DNA of 64,000 nt from Fimbriimonadaceae bacterium (GTDB lineage: Bacteria; Armatimonadota; Fimbriimonadia; Fimbriimonadales; Fimbriimonadaceae). The notes beneath the pieces are model-generated. The model saw nothing but the letters and a program-made list of their open reading frames with translations, was not told the DNA's origin and searched no databases. Where the stretch lies: the NCBI GenBank assembly GCA_019187105.1, contig JABAQM010000001.1:1364001-1428000 (forward strand). The letters are read 5' to 3'. Positions 54,958 to 62,489 of the stretch are shown here, piece by piece; the stretch's first letter is position 1, and each line of letters opens with the position of its first letter. The position numbers were made by a program, and so were the translations under genes.

Positions 54958-56340
54958 ATGATGTTGAAGAAATGGCTCTATGCCGCGCCATTTGCGGCCA
55001 TGATCGGCGTGATCGGGTGCGGCGGTCTGAATTCAGGAACAGATGGGACGACGGGCACCGGTGGGGGAACCGGATCCACGGGTGGCGGTGGCAGCGGTGG
55101 AACCACATCGGGACCTGGCCTCGGACCGGTCTTCAGGTTCACCGGTGTTGGTGAAGTTCAAGTCGCCTTCTTGACCGGCCAGGGCCGCGAGATTGGCTCG
55201 CTCATTGCGGTCATCCGAAACATCGAATTCACCGATACCATCGGTCGAGTCCCGACCCTCGACCAACAGTCGTTCCCGCCACTTAGACTCCAGCTGGACG
55301 GCTACACCTACAATTCTCGAACCTTCACGGTGGACGTACCATCGACCCAACAGACCCGGTACTTCCCGACGTTCCCGTTCGAGGTCTATTCGATGGAGGA
55401 GATCGTCGACGAGACCGGCGCGACCCGCCCGGTTACGAACGAGCTTCCGGCCTTCGTTTATCGAGATATCAACGCCGATCTTCGCGTCTTCCCGGGCCGG
55501 CAAGTCTCTCTCCAGATCTTCTTGGACGACGACATGCTCGGCTTCGACGGCACGGACGTCACCTTCGATGAGGCCAATTTCATCGCCAAGAACTACACCG
55601 ACGGAAAGGTCGGCAGCTTTTTCAGCGACTACGTTTCCTTCGACCTGACCCAAATGGCCGATGCCGATCGCCCGACTATGTTCAATGGCTCGAAAGCCAA
55701 GCATGTGCTGTTCAGCGGCGATGCGATCGCCGTTGCCAGCGAGTATGGGATCGAGGGCGGTCTCGAAGTCCTCCAGCCGGTCCGCGCCACCAACGGCACG
55801 ATCAACCTGCCCACGCTGATCGGCAGCGACCCGACGATCGAGGGCGGCAAGTCTCCGGGATCGTACTCGCTGTTCCAAGGCGACCCGCGCGACCTTTCCG
55901 GACAAGCCAAGCTAACCTCGCTCTCCGGCAACTGGCGCAGCGTAACCGATGTGATTTCGAACATCCCCGAGTGGATGTTCCTCACGATGCCGACCAGCAA
56001 CGACATCGACACCGAGTCGGACATTACCAACGAGCAGCAGGTCATCCTGTTCCGGCAGCAGTCCGGAAAGGTGCTCGCCATGTGGCAGGGCAAGATCACC
56101 TACCGCGACGTGAATGGCGATGGCGTGCAGGACGAAGGCAGCTTCTCGGTCTGGCCCATTAATCAGGTTGTCGACGCGACCGCCGTCAATCAAGTTGATG
56201 GCACGGTTTCCAACCTCGTCGTCCGGTCCGACGCTGCCACGGTTGGCAAGTTCAACGTCTTCGGCGGCAACTTTACGATCACCACTAACGTTCCCGCAGC
56301 CGCTCCGGCGGCCGGCACCTTCTACGTCTTCAGGAGGTAA
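54958..56340 (+). CDS. Secreted lipoprotein with Gly/Thr-rich linker, unknown function
   Basis: 460 residues from ATG at 54958 (a second ATG at 54961 is equally possible; an upstream in-frame GTG at 54928 is less likely). Signal AAPFAAMIGVIGC has a lipobox, with the lipid Cys near residue 21. A flexible linker (GTDGTTGTGGGTGSTGGGG) leads into a beta-rich domain (FRFTGVGEVQVAFLTGQGREIGS) and later strands. An EF-hand-like DVNGDGVQDEG calcium motif is near residue 390. No family recognised. It ends TAATG with the dop start inside, so translation of dop is coupled to it; a functional link is possible but unproven. Confidence 0.75.
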   Translation: MMLKKWLYAAPFAAMIGVIGCGGLNSGTDGTTGTGGGTGSTGGGGSGGTTSGPGLGPVFRFTGVGEVQVAFLTGQGREIGSLIAVIRNIEFTDTIGRVPTLDQQSFPPLRLQLDGYTYNSRTFTVDVPSTQQTRYFPTFPFEVYSMEEIVDETGATRPVTNELPAFVYRDINADLRVFPGRQVSLQIFLDDDMLGFDGTDVTFDEANFIAKNYTDGKVGSFFSDYVSFDLTQMADADRPTMFNGSKAKHVLFSGDAIAVASEYGIEGGLEVLQPVRATNGTINLPTLIGSDPTIEGGKSPGSYSLFQGDPRDLSGQAKLTSLSGNWRSVTDVISNIPEWMFLTMPTSNDIDTESDITNEQQVILFRQQSGKVLAMWQGKITYRDVNGDGVQDEGSFSVWPINQVVDATAVNQVDGTVSNLVVRSDAATVGKFNVFGGNFTITTNVPAAAPAAGTFYVFRR

Positions 56341-57809
56341 TGAACCGAATCCTCGCCGGGATTGAGACCGAGTATGGGTTCTCGATCCCGGGACGGGGAG
56401 CGGTCGATCAGATCGACGACGCCGTAGGGCTGGTCTCGTCGTATCCAGGTCCATCCTTCATCGGCTGGGACTACCGTTTTGAATCCCCGCGCTCCGATCT
56501 TCGGGGCTTTACCGTCGAGCGGTTGGCCGAAGACCCCATCGACAGGGAATTCGATCGCGCGGCACCGCCTCGGCGGATGGAAGAAGTGCGGGCTGACCGA
56601 GTGCTCGCCAACGGCGCCCGCTTTTACAACGATCACGGCCATCCCGAATATGCCACGCCGGAATGCTGGAGTCTCGCCGGGCTTGCCGCCCACGACCGGG
56701 CCGGTGAATTCGTCGTGCTGCGTTCGGCTGAAGCCCTCGGCAAGCAGATCGGCGCGGAAATCGATGTCTACAAGAACAACACGGACTACCATGGGGCGTC
56801 CTATGGGACCCATGAGAACTACCTCGTTCCCAGAAGCATTGGGTTCGAGAACCTGGTACAAGCGCTGCTTCCGCTCTTTGTCGTTAGACCCCTGCTGTGC
56901 GGAGCAGGCAAGGTCGGGTCAGAGCACGGCGCTTGGGTGGACTTTCAGGCCAGCCAACGTGCCGACTTCTTTGCCGAGCCCGTCAACGCGGAAACCCTCT
57001 ACCGCCGACCGATCTTCAATACTCGCGACGAGCCGCATGCCGATCCGAGCACATGGATCCGGCTGCATGTGATCTGCGGTGACGCCAATCGCATCGAGGG
57101 TTGCACTCGTCGAAAGGCGGCGCTAGTGAAGATCGCCCTGATGCTGGCGCTCATCGGCGAGATACCCAACTGGGCCCTCGCCGACCCCGTTCACGCCGCC
57201 CAGATCGTCAGCCGCCGCTTGGATTTCGGGGCGAGGATCGATCTGCAAGGCGGAAGCTGGACAACGGCCCGCCACATCGTCGAGTCCTATCTGGACCACG
57301 CGGACCGCTTACTGGACCTTGACGACGAGCTTCGCCAGGAAGTTGACCTTTGCCGCCGCCTGATGGACGCCTTCGACGAGAACTTCCAGGAGTTTTCTCG
57401 ATCAGTCGATTGGGCGGCCAAGTACAACCTGCTGCTCCATTACCGCGAAGAAGAAGGTATCGAATGGCGCGATCCCGCCATGCAGGCCGTCGATCTGGAG
57501 TACCACGAGCTCGATCCCGTAAATGGACTGTTCGAGGCGATGGTTGAAAGTGGCGCTATCGAGCCCCAAGTGGGGATCGACATCGGGACGCTGCTTACTC
57601 AACCTGAGAGCACGCGAGCGATGGCGCGCAGCCAGGCGGTCACCAACTTTCGCCAGAGCCTCGTGAGCTGCTGCTGGCGTAGCCTGACGTTGGATGTTGG
57701 TGGTCGGTCCCTCACCGTGGACCTCGAACCGGACCGAGAATACAAATCGGAACAGCCGGATACTCAAGACGTATTAGAATGGATAAGGAGCATTGCCCCA
57801 GCAAAATGA
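56340..57809 (+). CDS. dop: Dop, deamidase/depupylase of the ubiquitin-like tag
   Basis: 489 residues. Carboxylate-amine/glutamine-synthetase-like fold: catalytic GIETEYG at 7-13, NGARFYNDHGHPEYATPE, YKNNTDYHGASYGTHENYL (Dop-type; PafA has a Cys or Ser in place of Thr in that His-Glu-Asn segment), RLHVICGDANR and FEFS-type text. By these it is Dop rather than PafA. It deamidates the C-terminal Gln of the tag and removes tags from proteins. UBact ends in Gln, which agrees. It begins at the last base of the lipoprotein gene and overlaps ubact by 4 bases. Confidence 0.93.
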   Translation: MNRILAGIETEYGFSIPGRGAVDQIDDAVGLVSSYPGPSFIGWDYRFESPRSDLRGFTVERLAEDPIDREFDRAAPPRRMEEVRADRVLANGARFYNDHGHPEYATPECWSLAGLAAHDRAGEFVVLRSAEALGKQIGAEIDVYKNNTDYHGASYGTHENYLVPRSIGFENLVQALLPLFVVRPLLCGAGKVGSEHGAWVDFQASQRADFFAEPVNAETLYRRPIFNTRDEPHADPSTWIRLHVICGDANRIEGCTRRKAALVKIALMLALIGEIPNWALADPVHAAQIVSRRLDFGARIDLQGGSWTTARHIVESYLDHADRLLDLDDELRQEVDLCRRLMDAFDENFQEFSRSVDWAAKYNLLLHYREEEGIEWRDPAMQAVDLEYHELDPVNGLFEAMVESGAIEPQVGIDIGTLLTQPESTRAMARSQAVTNFRQSLVSCCWRSLTLDVGGRSLTVDLEPDREYKSEQPDTQDVLEWIRSIAPAK

Positions 57810-57991
57810 GTTTTCAAGCCGACCGAACGACACGACCGACCGCTCCCGAGCCCGAGCGCAAGCTCGGTGATGAAGGCGGGCCCAGCAAGCCAGACCTTAA
57901 CCGGCCGGTGCCTCCCAATGAGCTAATGCGACGGCTGAAGAAGGTCGACCCTGACCAAGCGAAGCGGTATCGACAACGAAGCGGCCAATGA
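57806..57991 (+). CDS. UBact, prokaryotic ubiquitin-like protein
   Basis: 61 residues from the ATG at 57806, an ATGA overlap with dop; AAGGAG (57785-57790) is 15 bases upstream. The first half is hydrophilic and disordered (EPERKLGDEGGPSKPDLNRPV); the second half is the UBact core, NELMRRLKKVDPDQAKRYRQRSGQ. The L-x-x-R-x-x-K-V-D-P-x-Q-A-x-R-Y-R-Q-R-S-G-Q end is the hallmark of UBact, a Pup relative known from Nitrospirota, Armatimonadota and others. It ends in Gly-Gln, so Dop must convert Gln to Glu before ligation. Confidence 0.92.
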   Translation: MSFQADRTTRPTAPEPERKLGDEGGPSKPDLNRPVPPNELMRRLKKVDPDQAKRYRQRSGQ

Positions 57992-58728
57992 TCGCTCCCA
58001 GTCCAAAGACTTTCGCCGAGTTGGTCGGCTATAGCCCGAGCCCGATCTCGACTGAGCACACGCACGGAACAACCGTTATCATGCTCCGATACGATGAGGG
58101 GGTCCTGACCCTTGCCGACCGTCGGGCGACCATCGGCAATCTCATCATGTTTGAGCAAGCCGACAAAGTGATGGCGCTAGACGATCAAACCGTCGTGGCC
58201 ATCAGCGGCTCCTATGCCAAGGCCTTTGAAGTTTGCCGGTTCCTGAAGCACAGCTTCAAGTACTACGCTCGTATGCACCTTCAGCCCATGTCGCTTGACG
58301 GCAAACTGCAAGAGATCTCGCGGACGCTGGTTAGCAATCTCGGTTCGGCAATGGAAGGCATTGGGCTGTTTCTGCCGATCCTCGGCGCGTACGATCCCAG
58401 GCTCGACGACTTTCGAGTCTTCTTCTTCGATGCGGCCGGTGCTAAATTCGACGGCGACGAGTACGCCGCTGCCGGAAGTGGCTCGGAGCGCATCCGCGGC
58501 ATTTTCGAATACCAGGCGCGCACGAAAGGGCCGTGGTCCAAGCGGAAGCTGAAGGATGCCTTGTTCGACGGTTTGACCATGCTGGACATCGCGGCCGACC
58601 TCGACTCCGCGACCGGCGGCTTTGTCAAAATCCCTCCGATCGCGCGGGTTCTCGACCGACAGGGAACGCGACCTCTGCCCAACGCGATGGTCGACGAGAC
58701 CGTGAAGCGCGTTCTCGCCATTCAATAG
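57988..58728 (+). CDS. prcB: Proteasome beta subunit PrcB
   Basis: 246 residues. A 27-residue propeptide ends HTHG and cleavage frees Thr28 (TTVIMLRYDEG). Counting from Thr1, Asp17 and Lys33 are in place (LADRRATIG and DKVM), so the active site is complete. Later text: VVAISGSYAKAFEVCRFL, LPILGAYDP, FFDAAGAKFDGDEYAAAGSGS, and a C-terminal tail. 20S proteasome beta-type protease. It overlaps ubact by 4 bases. The alpha subunit (prcA), usually next, is not here. Confidence 0.93.
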   Translation: MIAPSPKTFAELVGYSPSPISTEHTHGTTVIMLRYDEGVLTLADRRATIGNLIMFEQADKVMALDDQTVVAISGSYAKAFEVCRFLKHSFKYYARMHLQPMSLDGKLQEISRTLVSNLGSAMEGIGLFLPILGAYDPRLDDFRVFFFDAAGAKFDGDEYAAAGSGSERIRGIFEYQARTKGPWSKRKLKDALFDGLTMLDIAADLDSATGGFVKIPPIARVLDRQGTRPLPNAMVDETVKRVLAIQ

Positions 58729-58753
58729 GAACGCGAAGTATCCTCATAGCGCC

Positions 58754-60025
58754 TTGATCAAACAAAAGCTTGCCATTCGGATCGCGATCTGGCTCTTTTC
58801 CATCGCCGTCCTGTTCGGCGTCTACCAATGGTATCGAGGCCTTGGTCACGACATCGACTTGCCCGTCCAAGTGGACACCAACGGCTACATCGCCGCGATT
58901 GAGCGAAAGGAGGAGGGCTCCGTCGCCGTTATCTTCAAGCCGGACGGCACCAAGATCGAAGCGCCCGGCTACAAGCCTGGGGTCGAAGATAAGGAGATCG
59001 TCTGGCGACCGGACGGAAACAGGCTGTTCTTTTCGAGCGACCGCATCGACGGAAGCTTCAATATCTACCGCTGGAATACGGACCGTGGGGTCGCCGAGCG
59101 ACGGTCGCTCGGCTCGAGGAGCCAAAGCAACGCCACGTTCGGTCCCAAGGGGTATTCGGGCGACCTTTCCAAGCCATTGATCATCGCCGGCGGATTCGTC
59201 CTCGAGCTCGATCCCAAGGAAGGCGCGGCGAACCAGATCCTCCCTCCCATTCAGCGCGAGATCGCTCAGGCAGGAGAAGAGCAGACGACGGCTGACCAGT
59301 TCTCCACGCTTTACAGCCGGATCGGCACGAGCTTCAAGGATGCCAGGTGGGGAAAGAACCGGGAGTACATCGTGGCGGTCATGCGACGGGAAGGCGGCGA
59401 GGTTCTCGTCATCCAGCCAACCGGCACCGTTAAGGCCGAGGACGGAACCGAGAAGCAGGCCCCACCTGTGCTAATCGAGGCTGGCGATAAGGTCGAAATC
59501 GATGTGGCAGCGAGCGGCCTAGTCGTGGCTGCAATTACGGGCTACCAATTCCCCAATCCCCACGACATCCCGGAGGAATTCATCAAGAACAACCGCGTCG
59601 TGCCGCCGTTCCGCCACGCGATGGTGATTGTCGACCCCTCGATGCTTCAAAAGGGGGGAACGTCCCAAGCTGTCTACCTCAGCAAAGACGACCAGCTTTG
59701 CTTGCAGCAGCCCAGGTTTTCACCCGATGGCTCCAAGGTGCTTGCCGTTGGTGGATCCATCGTCGACGGGGCCAACTTCGTTCCAAAGGCCCTGGTTTCG
59801 ATGCCGGCCGTCGCGAATGGGTTCGAAAATCAGTCCGCTCTCGTGTTGGGCGAAGTTCGAGATCCATCCTGGCATCCGCAAGGGCGCGAGATTGTTTACG
59901 TCAAGAAGGACGCTGAAAGTCCTCGAGCGATTTACCGAGTCGGCGCAGATGGGTCCAACGAGAAGCGAGTTAGTCAGGGCACCGCATCCTATGTGGGTCC
60001 GTCCTTCAGCCCCCAATCTCGGTAA
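58754..60025 (+). CDS. TolB-like membrane-anchored beta-propeller protein
   Basis: 423 residues; TTG start at 58754 (no nearby ATG). One N-terminal membrane helix (IRIAIWLFSIAVLFGVYQWY) then WD40/TolB-like repeats with W-x-P-D-G and F-S-x-D-G signs: IVWRPDGNRLFFSSDRIDGSF, PRFSPDGSKVLAVGG, PSWHPQGREIVYVKKD, SFSPQSR at the end. It follows prcB by 25 bases in the same direction, so it may belong to the same unit. Function is unknown. The end overlaps the oxidoreductase gene by 20 bases. Confidence 0.75.
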   Translation: MIKQKLAIRIAIWLFSIAVLFGVYQWYRGLGHDIDLPVQVDTNGYIAAIERKEEGSVAVIFKPDGTKIEAPGYKPGVEDKEIVWRPDGNRLFFSSDRIDGSFNIYRWNTDRGVAERRSLGSRSQSNATFGPKGYSGDLSKPLIIAGGFVLELDPKEGAANQILPPIQREIAQAGEEQTTADQFSTLYSRIGTSFKDARWGKNREYIVAVMRREGGEVLVIQPTGTVKAEDGTEKQAPPVLIEAGDKVEIDVAASGLVVAAITGYQFPNPHDIPEEFIKNNRVVPPFRHAMVIVDPSMLQKGGTSQAVYLSKDDQLCLQQPRFSPDGSKVLAVGGSIVDGANFVPKALVSMPAVANGFENQSALVLGEVRDPSWHPQGREIVYVKKDAESPRAIYRVGADGSNEKRVSQGTASYVGPSFSPQSR

Positions 60026-61142
60026 GCGGTCGAACTCGAACGGTCTCGCCTGATTCCAGCGCCCTCACGATCGCATTCATAACCAGAACGGTTTGCAGGC
60101 CCTCTTCGAGGTCCGGACTATTGGGCTCTCCGGAAATCAGCTTTGCCGCAAAGTAATCGGCATAGTTGCAGAACTCCCCGTAATGCATGCCCTTGAGCTC
60201 GTGGCGATAGTAGTAGCCGGCCATTGCATGGTGGTAGTCCTCCTCCACCTCGATGCCCTGCTCGTCGTGATAGGTGAACCGCAGATCGGGATATCGAGCC
60301 AGGGACGTGCCCTCGCCACCCATCAGGAAGCACTCGATTAGCGCTCGGGCTCGGCCAAGCTCGTGAATACCGTAGTGGCCGAAGGCCCTCCCTATCTTCC
60401 CATTGGCGCCGACCAGATTGACGGCGATGACATCGGGTGTCGGTAAACCGTACCGATTAGCCAGAGCGGAATTCGTCCCGACTGCCTGGACCGCGCTGAT
60501 CTCGCCCAGATACCAGCGGACTAGGTCCACCGGATGACTGAGGCCGAGGTAAGCCCAGTGGGTGGTGTCGACGGTCCAAGGACTCTTTTCGTAATACCAG
60601 TCCATCCTGTGGTGATAGTGGGCGTCCACCGCCTCGACTTCCCCTTGCAGGCCGGCTTCATAACGTTCACGTTGACGCAGAAAAGGCTCATAGAACCGCG
60701 TGGATTGTCCCACCTGAAGCCGCCTTCCGGATTGTCGTGCGGCTTGAAGGAGCTCAGGTATGGAGACGATGTCATTGATCAGCGGTTTGGTGCAGATGAC
60801 ATGCTTTCCGGCTTCAAAAGCGCGCCTGATTTGATCGGCATGCAGCGAGTCCGGCGTGTAGATTGCGACGATCTGGACCGCCTCGTTGGCGAGCAACTCG
60901 CCATAGTCGGCCGTTGTGGGCAGGCCGGGGCAAGCTTCTTCCGCCAAGAGGCGCTTTTCTTCCGAGAGATCGCATCCCATAACCGGCCGGCACAGGCCGC
61001 TCGACCGCAGGGCGACAAGCAGCGTGTGACCTTCGTGCAAACCGACGATGCCGATGCCGAACCTTTCCTGCTCATGCAGGGTGCCGAACGAACGACGGTG
61101 CCCAACGACGGGGTTGCCGGTTGGAAGCTGGTCGAGGTGCAT
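60006..61142 (-). CDS. Gfo/Idh/MocA-family NAD(P)-dependent oxidoreductase
   Basis: 378 residues. Rossmann opening FGIGIVGLHEGHTLLVAL, later DSLHADQIRRAFEAGKHVICTKPLIND (the C-T-K-P-L segment in place of the usual E-K-P), and a C-terminal beta-sheet domain (DAHYHHRMDWYYEKSPW; FGHYGIHELGRARALIE). A family of sugar and inositol dehydrogenases; the substrate cannot be predicted. The ATG at 61142 is the only start near the fold. Converges with the TolB-like gene. Confidence 0.87.
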   Translation of the reverse strand: MHLDQLPTGNPVVGHRRSFGTLHEQERFGIGIVGLHEGHTLLVALRSSGLCRPVMGCDLSEEKRLLAEEACPGLPTTADYGELLANEAVQIVAIYTPDSLHADQIRRAFEAGKHVICTKPLINDIVSIPELLQAARQSGRRLQVGQSTRFYEPFLRQRERYEAGLQGEVEAVDAHYHHRMDWYYEKSPWTVDTTHWAYLGLSHPVDLVRWYLGEISAVQAVGTNSALANRYGLPTPDVIAVNLVGANGKIGRAFGHYGIHELGRARALIECFLMGGEGTSLARYPDLRFTYHDEQGIEVEEDYHHAMAGYYYRHELKGMHYGEFCNYADYFAAKLISGEPNSPDLEEGLQTVLVMNAIVRALESGETVRVRPLTEIGG

Positions 61143-61145
61143 GTC

Positions 61146-61478
61146 CTATCCCGGCGGCCAGTTCATCTTGCGCCCTCCGAGAAGGTGCATGTGCAGGTGC
61201 GGAACGGTTTGCCCGCCATCCTCTCCCTGATTTATGACGAGCCGATATCCGTCCGTGAGACCGAACTCTTCGGCGATCTTTTTGGCCGCATTGATGAGAT
61301 ACATGTGCTCGCCTTCGAGTGGCACATCGGCCACGCCCGGAATCTCTCGCCGCGGCACAATGAGGATATGCACCGGAGCCTGAGGATTGATGTCCTTGAA
61401 GGCGACGACGTAGGCATCCTCATACACGATTTCAGCGGGGATCTCGCGCTCGATGATCTTGGTGAACAGCGTGGGCAT
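61146..61478 (-). CDS. HIT-family protein (HinT-like)
   Basis: 110 residues from ATG at 61478 (MPTLFTKIIEREIPAEIVYED); a longer frame starts at 61508. The HIT motif is HLHMHLLGG at the end (His-x-His-x-His). Typical text: VYEDAYVVAFKDINPQAPVHILIVPRREI and RLVINQGEDGGQTVPHLHMH. HinT proteins hydrolyse nucleotide-phosphoramidates; a purine nucleotide substrate is likely. It lies next to the tRNA-Ile gene. Confidence 0.93.
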   Translation of the reverse strand: MPTLFTKIIEREIPAEIVYEDAYVVAFKDINPQAPVHILIVPRREIPGVADVPLEGEHMYLINAAKKIAEEFGLTDGYRLVINQGEDGGQTVPHLHMHLLGGRKMNWPPG

Positions 61479-61586
61479 TAGATTGCGCAGGAGGTTACCG
61501 CGCAACACTTTTACAAAGCCCTAGTGGCCACTAAAGGTTCAAACCGGAGCCAGTAGACGGCATCGGCCACGCCGGAACAGTGGGAT

Positions 61587-61663
<77 letters not shown>

Positions 61664-61681
61664 GGACCCAGAGAATGTACC

Positions 61682-62383
61682 TCACGCAAGGTAGTCGGCG
61701 CGATGTTTCAGGGTAGGGAGCAGGGGCCGAAGCCAAATCCTGTAAATGAGCCCGGGCAGCCGGTCCGAGTAGCCAACAACGATTCGAGGCAAAAGCCTTG
61801 GATCGTCCGACCTATTCGCGGCACGCCGCCCGAGACCGAGGCCGACTAAGAATCCGGCTTGCTCGATCGCCGCCCGGGAATGCTCATTACGGCTGCCATA
61901 GGGCAGGCAGCAAGACCGGGCAGGAAGCCCCTCAGCCTTTAGTCGGCTATTCGCCAAGTTCCACTCGTCCAACTGCTCTTCCAGCGAGAGGTTGCCCATC
62001 GCCGCGTGCGTGGAAGTGTGGTTCCCGATCTCGAAACCAAGCCGGGCCAGGTTCCTGAGTGAGTCCCAGCATGCGAGAGGCCGTGCATTGGAACTTTCCC
62101 AAGCCGAAGTCAGGCCCACCAGCGATGGCACCGCGTAGACCGATGCGGTGAAGCGGTCGGCCACGCCCTCCAGGTGATGGACTGCCGCAGCGTAGGCGTC
62201 GTCGAACGTGAAACAGACCGTTCGCTCTGCGTCGAGCGAGAGATTTTCCGCACGTACGAATCGCCAACCCCTCCGGCGGAAGAAGTTGATGTGGCTATTC
62301 AGGGTCTCAGGCTCGATATTGAGCCGGCGTCCCCATTCAGAGGCGGTTCCAACTTGGTGGTAGCACAGGATCGGCAAGGCCAT
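61682..62383 (-). CDS. Polysaccharide deacetylase (NodB-like)
   Basis: 233 residues. NodB-domain signs: LCYHQVG near the start, CFTFDDAY (motif 1), GFEIGNHTSTHAAM with H-x-x-x-H (metal-binding), LPYGSRNEHS (motif 3). No signal peptide is seen, so it is cytoplasmic or uses another route. It removes N- or O-acetyl groups from sugars of peptidoglycan or exopolysaccharide. Divergent from the PQQ gene at the window end. Confidence 0.87.
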   Translation of the reverse strand: MALPILCYHQVGTASEWGRRLNIEPETLNSHINFFRRRGWRFVRAENLSLDAERTVCFTFDDAYAAAVHHLEGVADRFTASVYAVPSLVGLTSAWESSNARPLACWDSLRNLARLGFEIGNHTSTHAAMGNLSLEEQLDEWNLANSRLKAEGLPARSCCLPYGSRNEHSRAAIEQAGFLVGLGLGRRAANRSDDPRLLPRIVVGYSDRLPGLIYRIWLRPLLPTLKHRADYLA

Positions 62384-62432
62384 GGGGTGACATTAGTGCC
62401 TCGGGCGAGCGTCTTAGAGTTGGGGCGTCTTC

Positions 62433-62462
62433 TGGACAAACCGAACGTGATCGAACTATACT
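62433..62462 (+). promoter_or_regulatory. Strong sigma-70-type promoter
   Basis: TGGACA (62433-62438) and TATACT (62457-62462) are 18 bases apart, each one base off the consensus. The TTG start at 62490 is 27 bases after the -10 box, so the leader would be about 20 bases. Confidence 0.6.
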
Positions 62463-62489
62463 CGGATGACTCCCACAGGTGGTGAAGGC

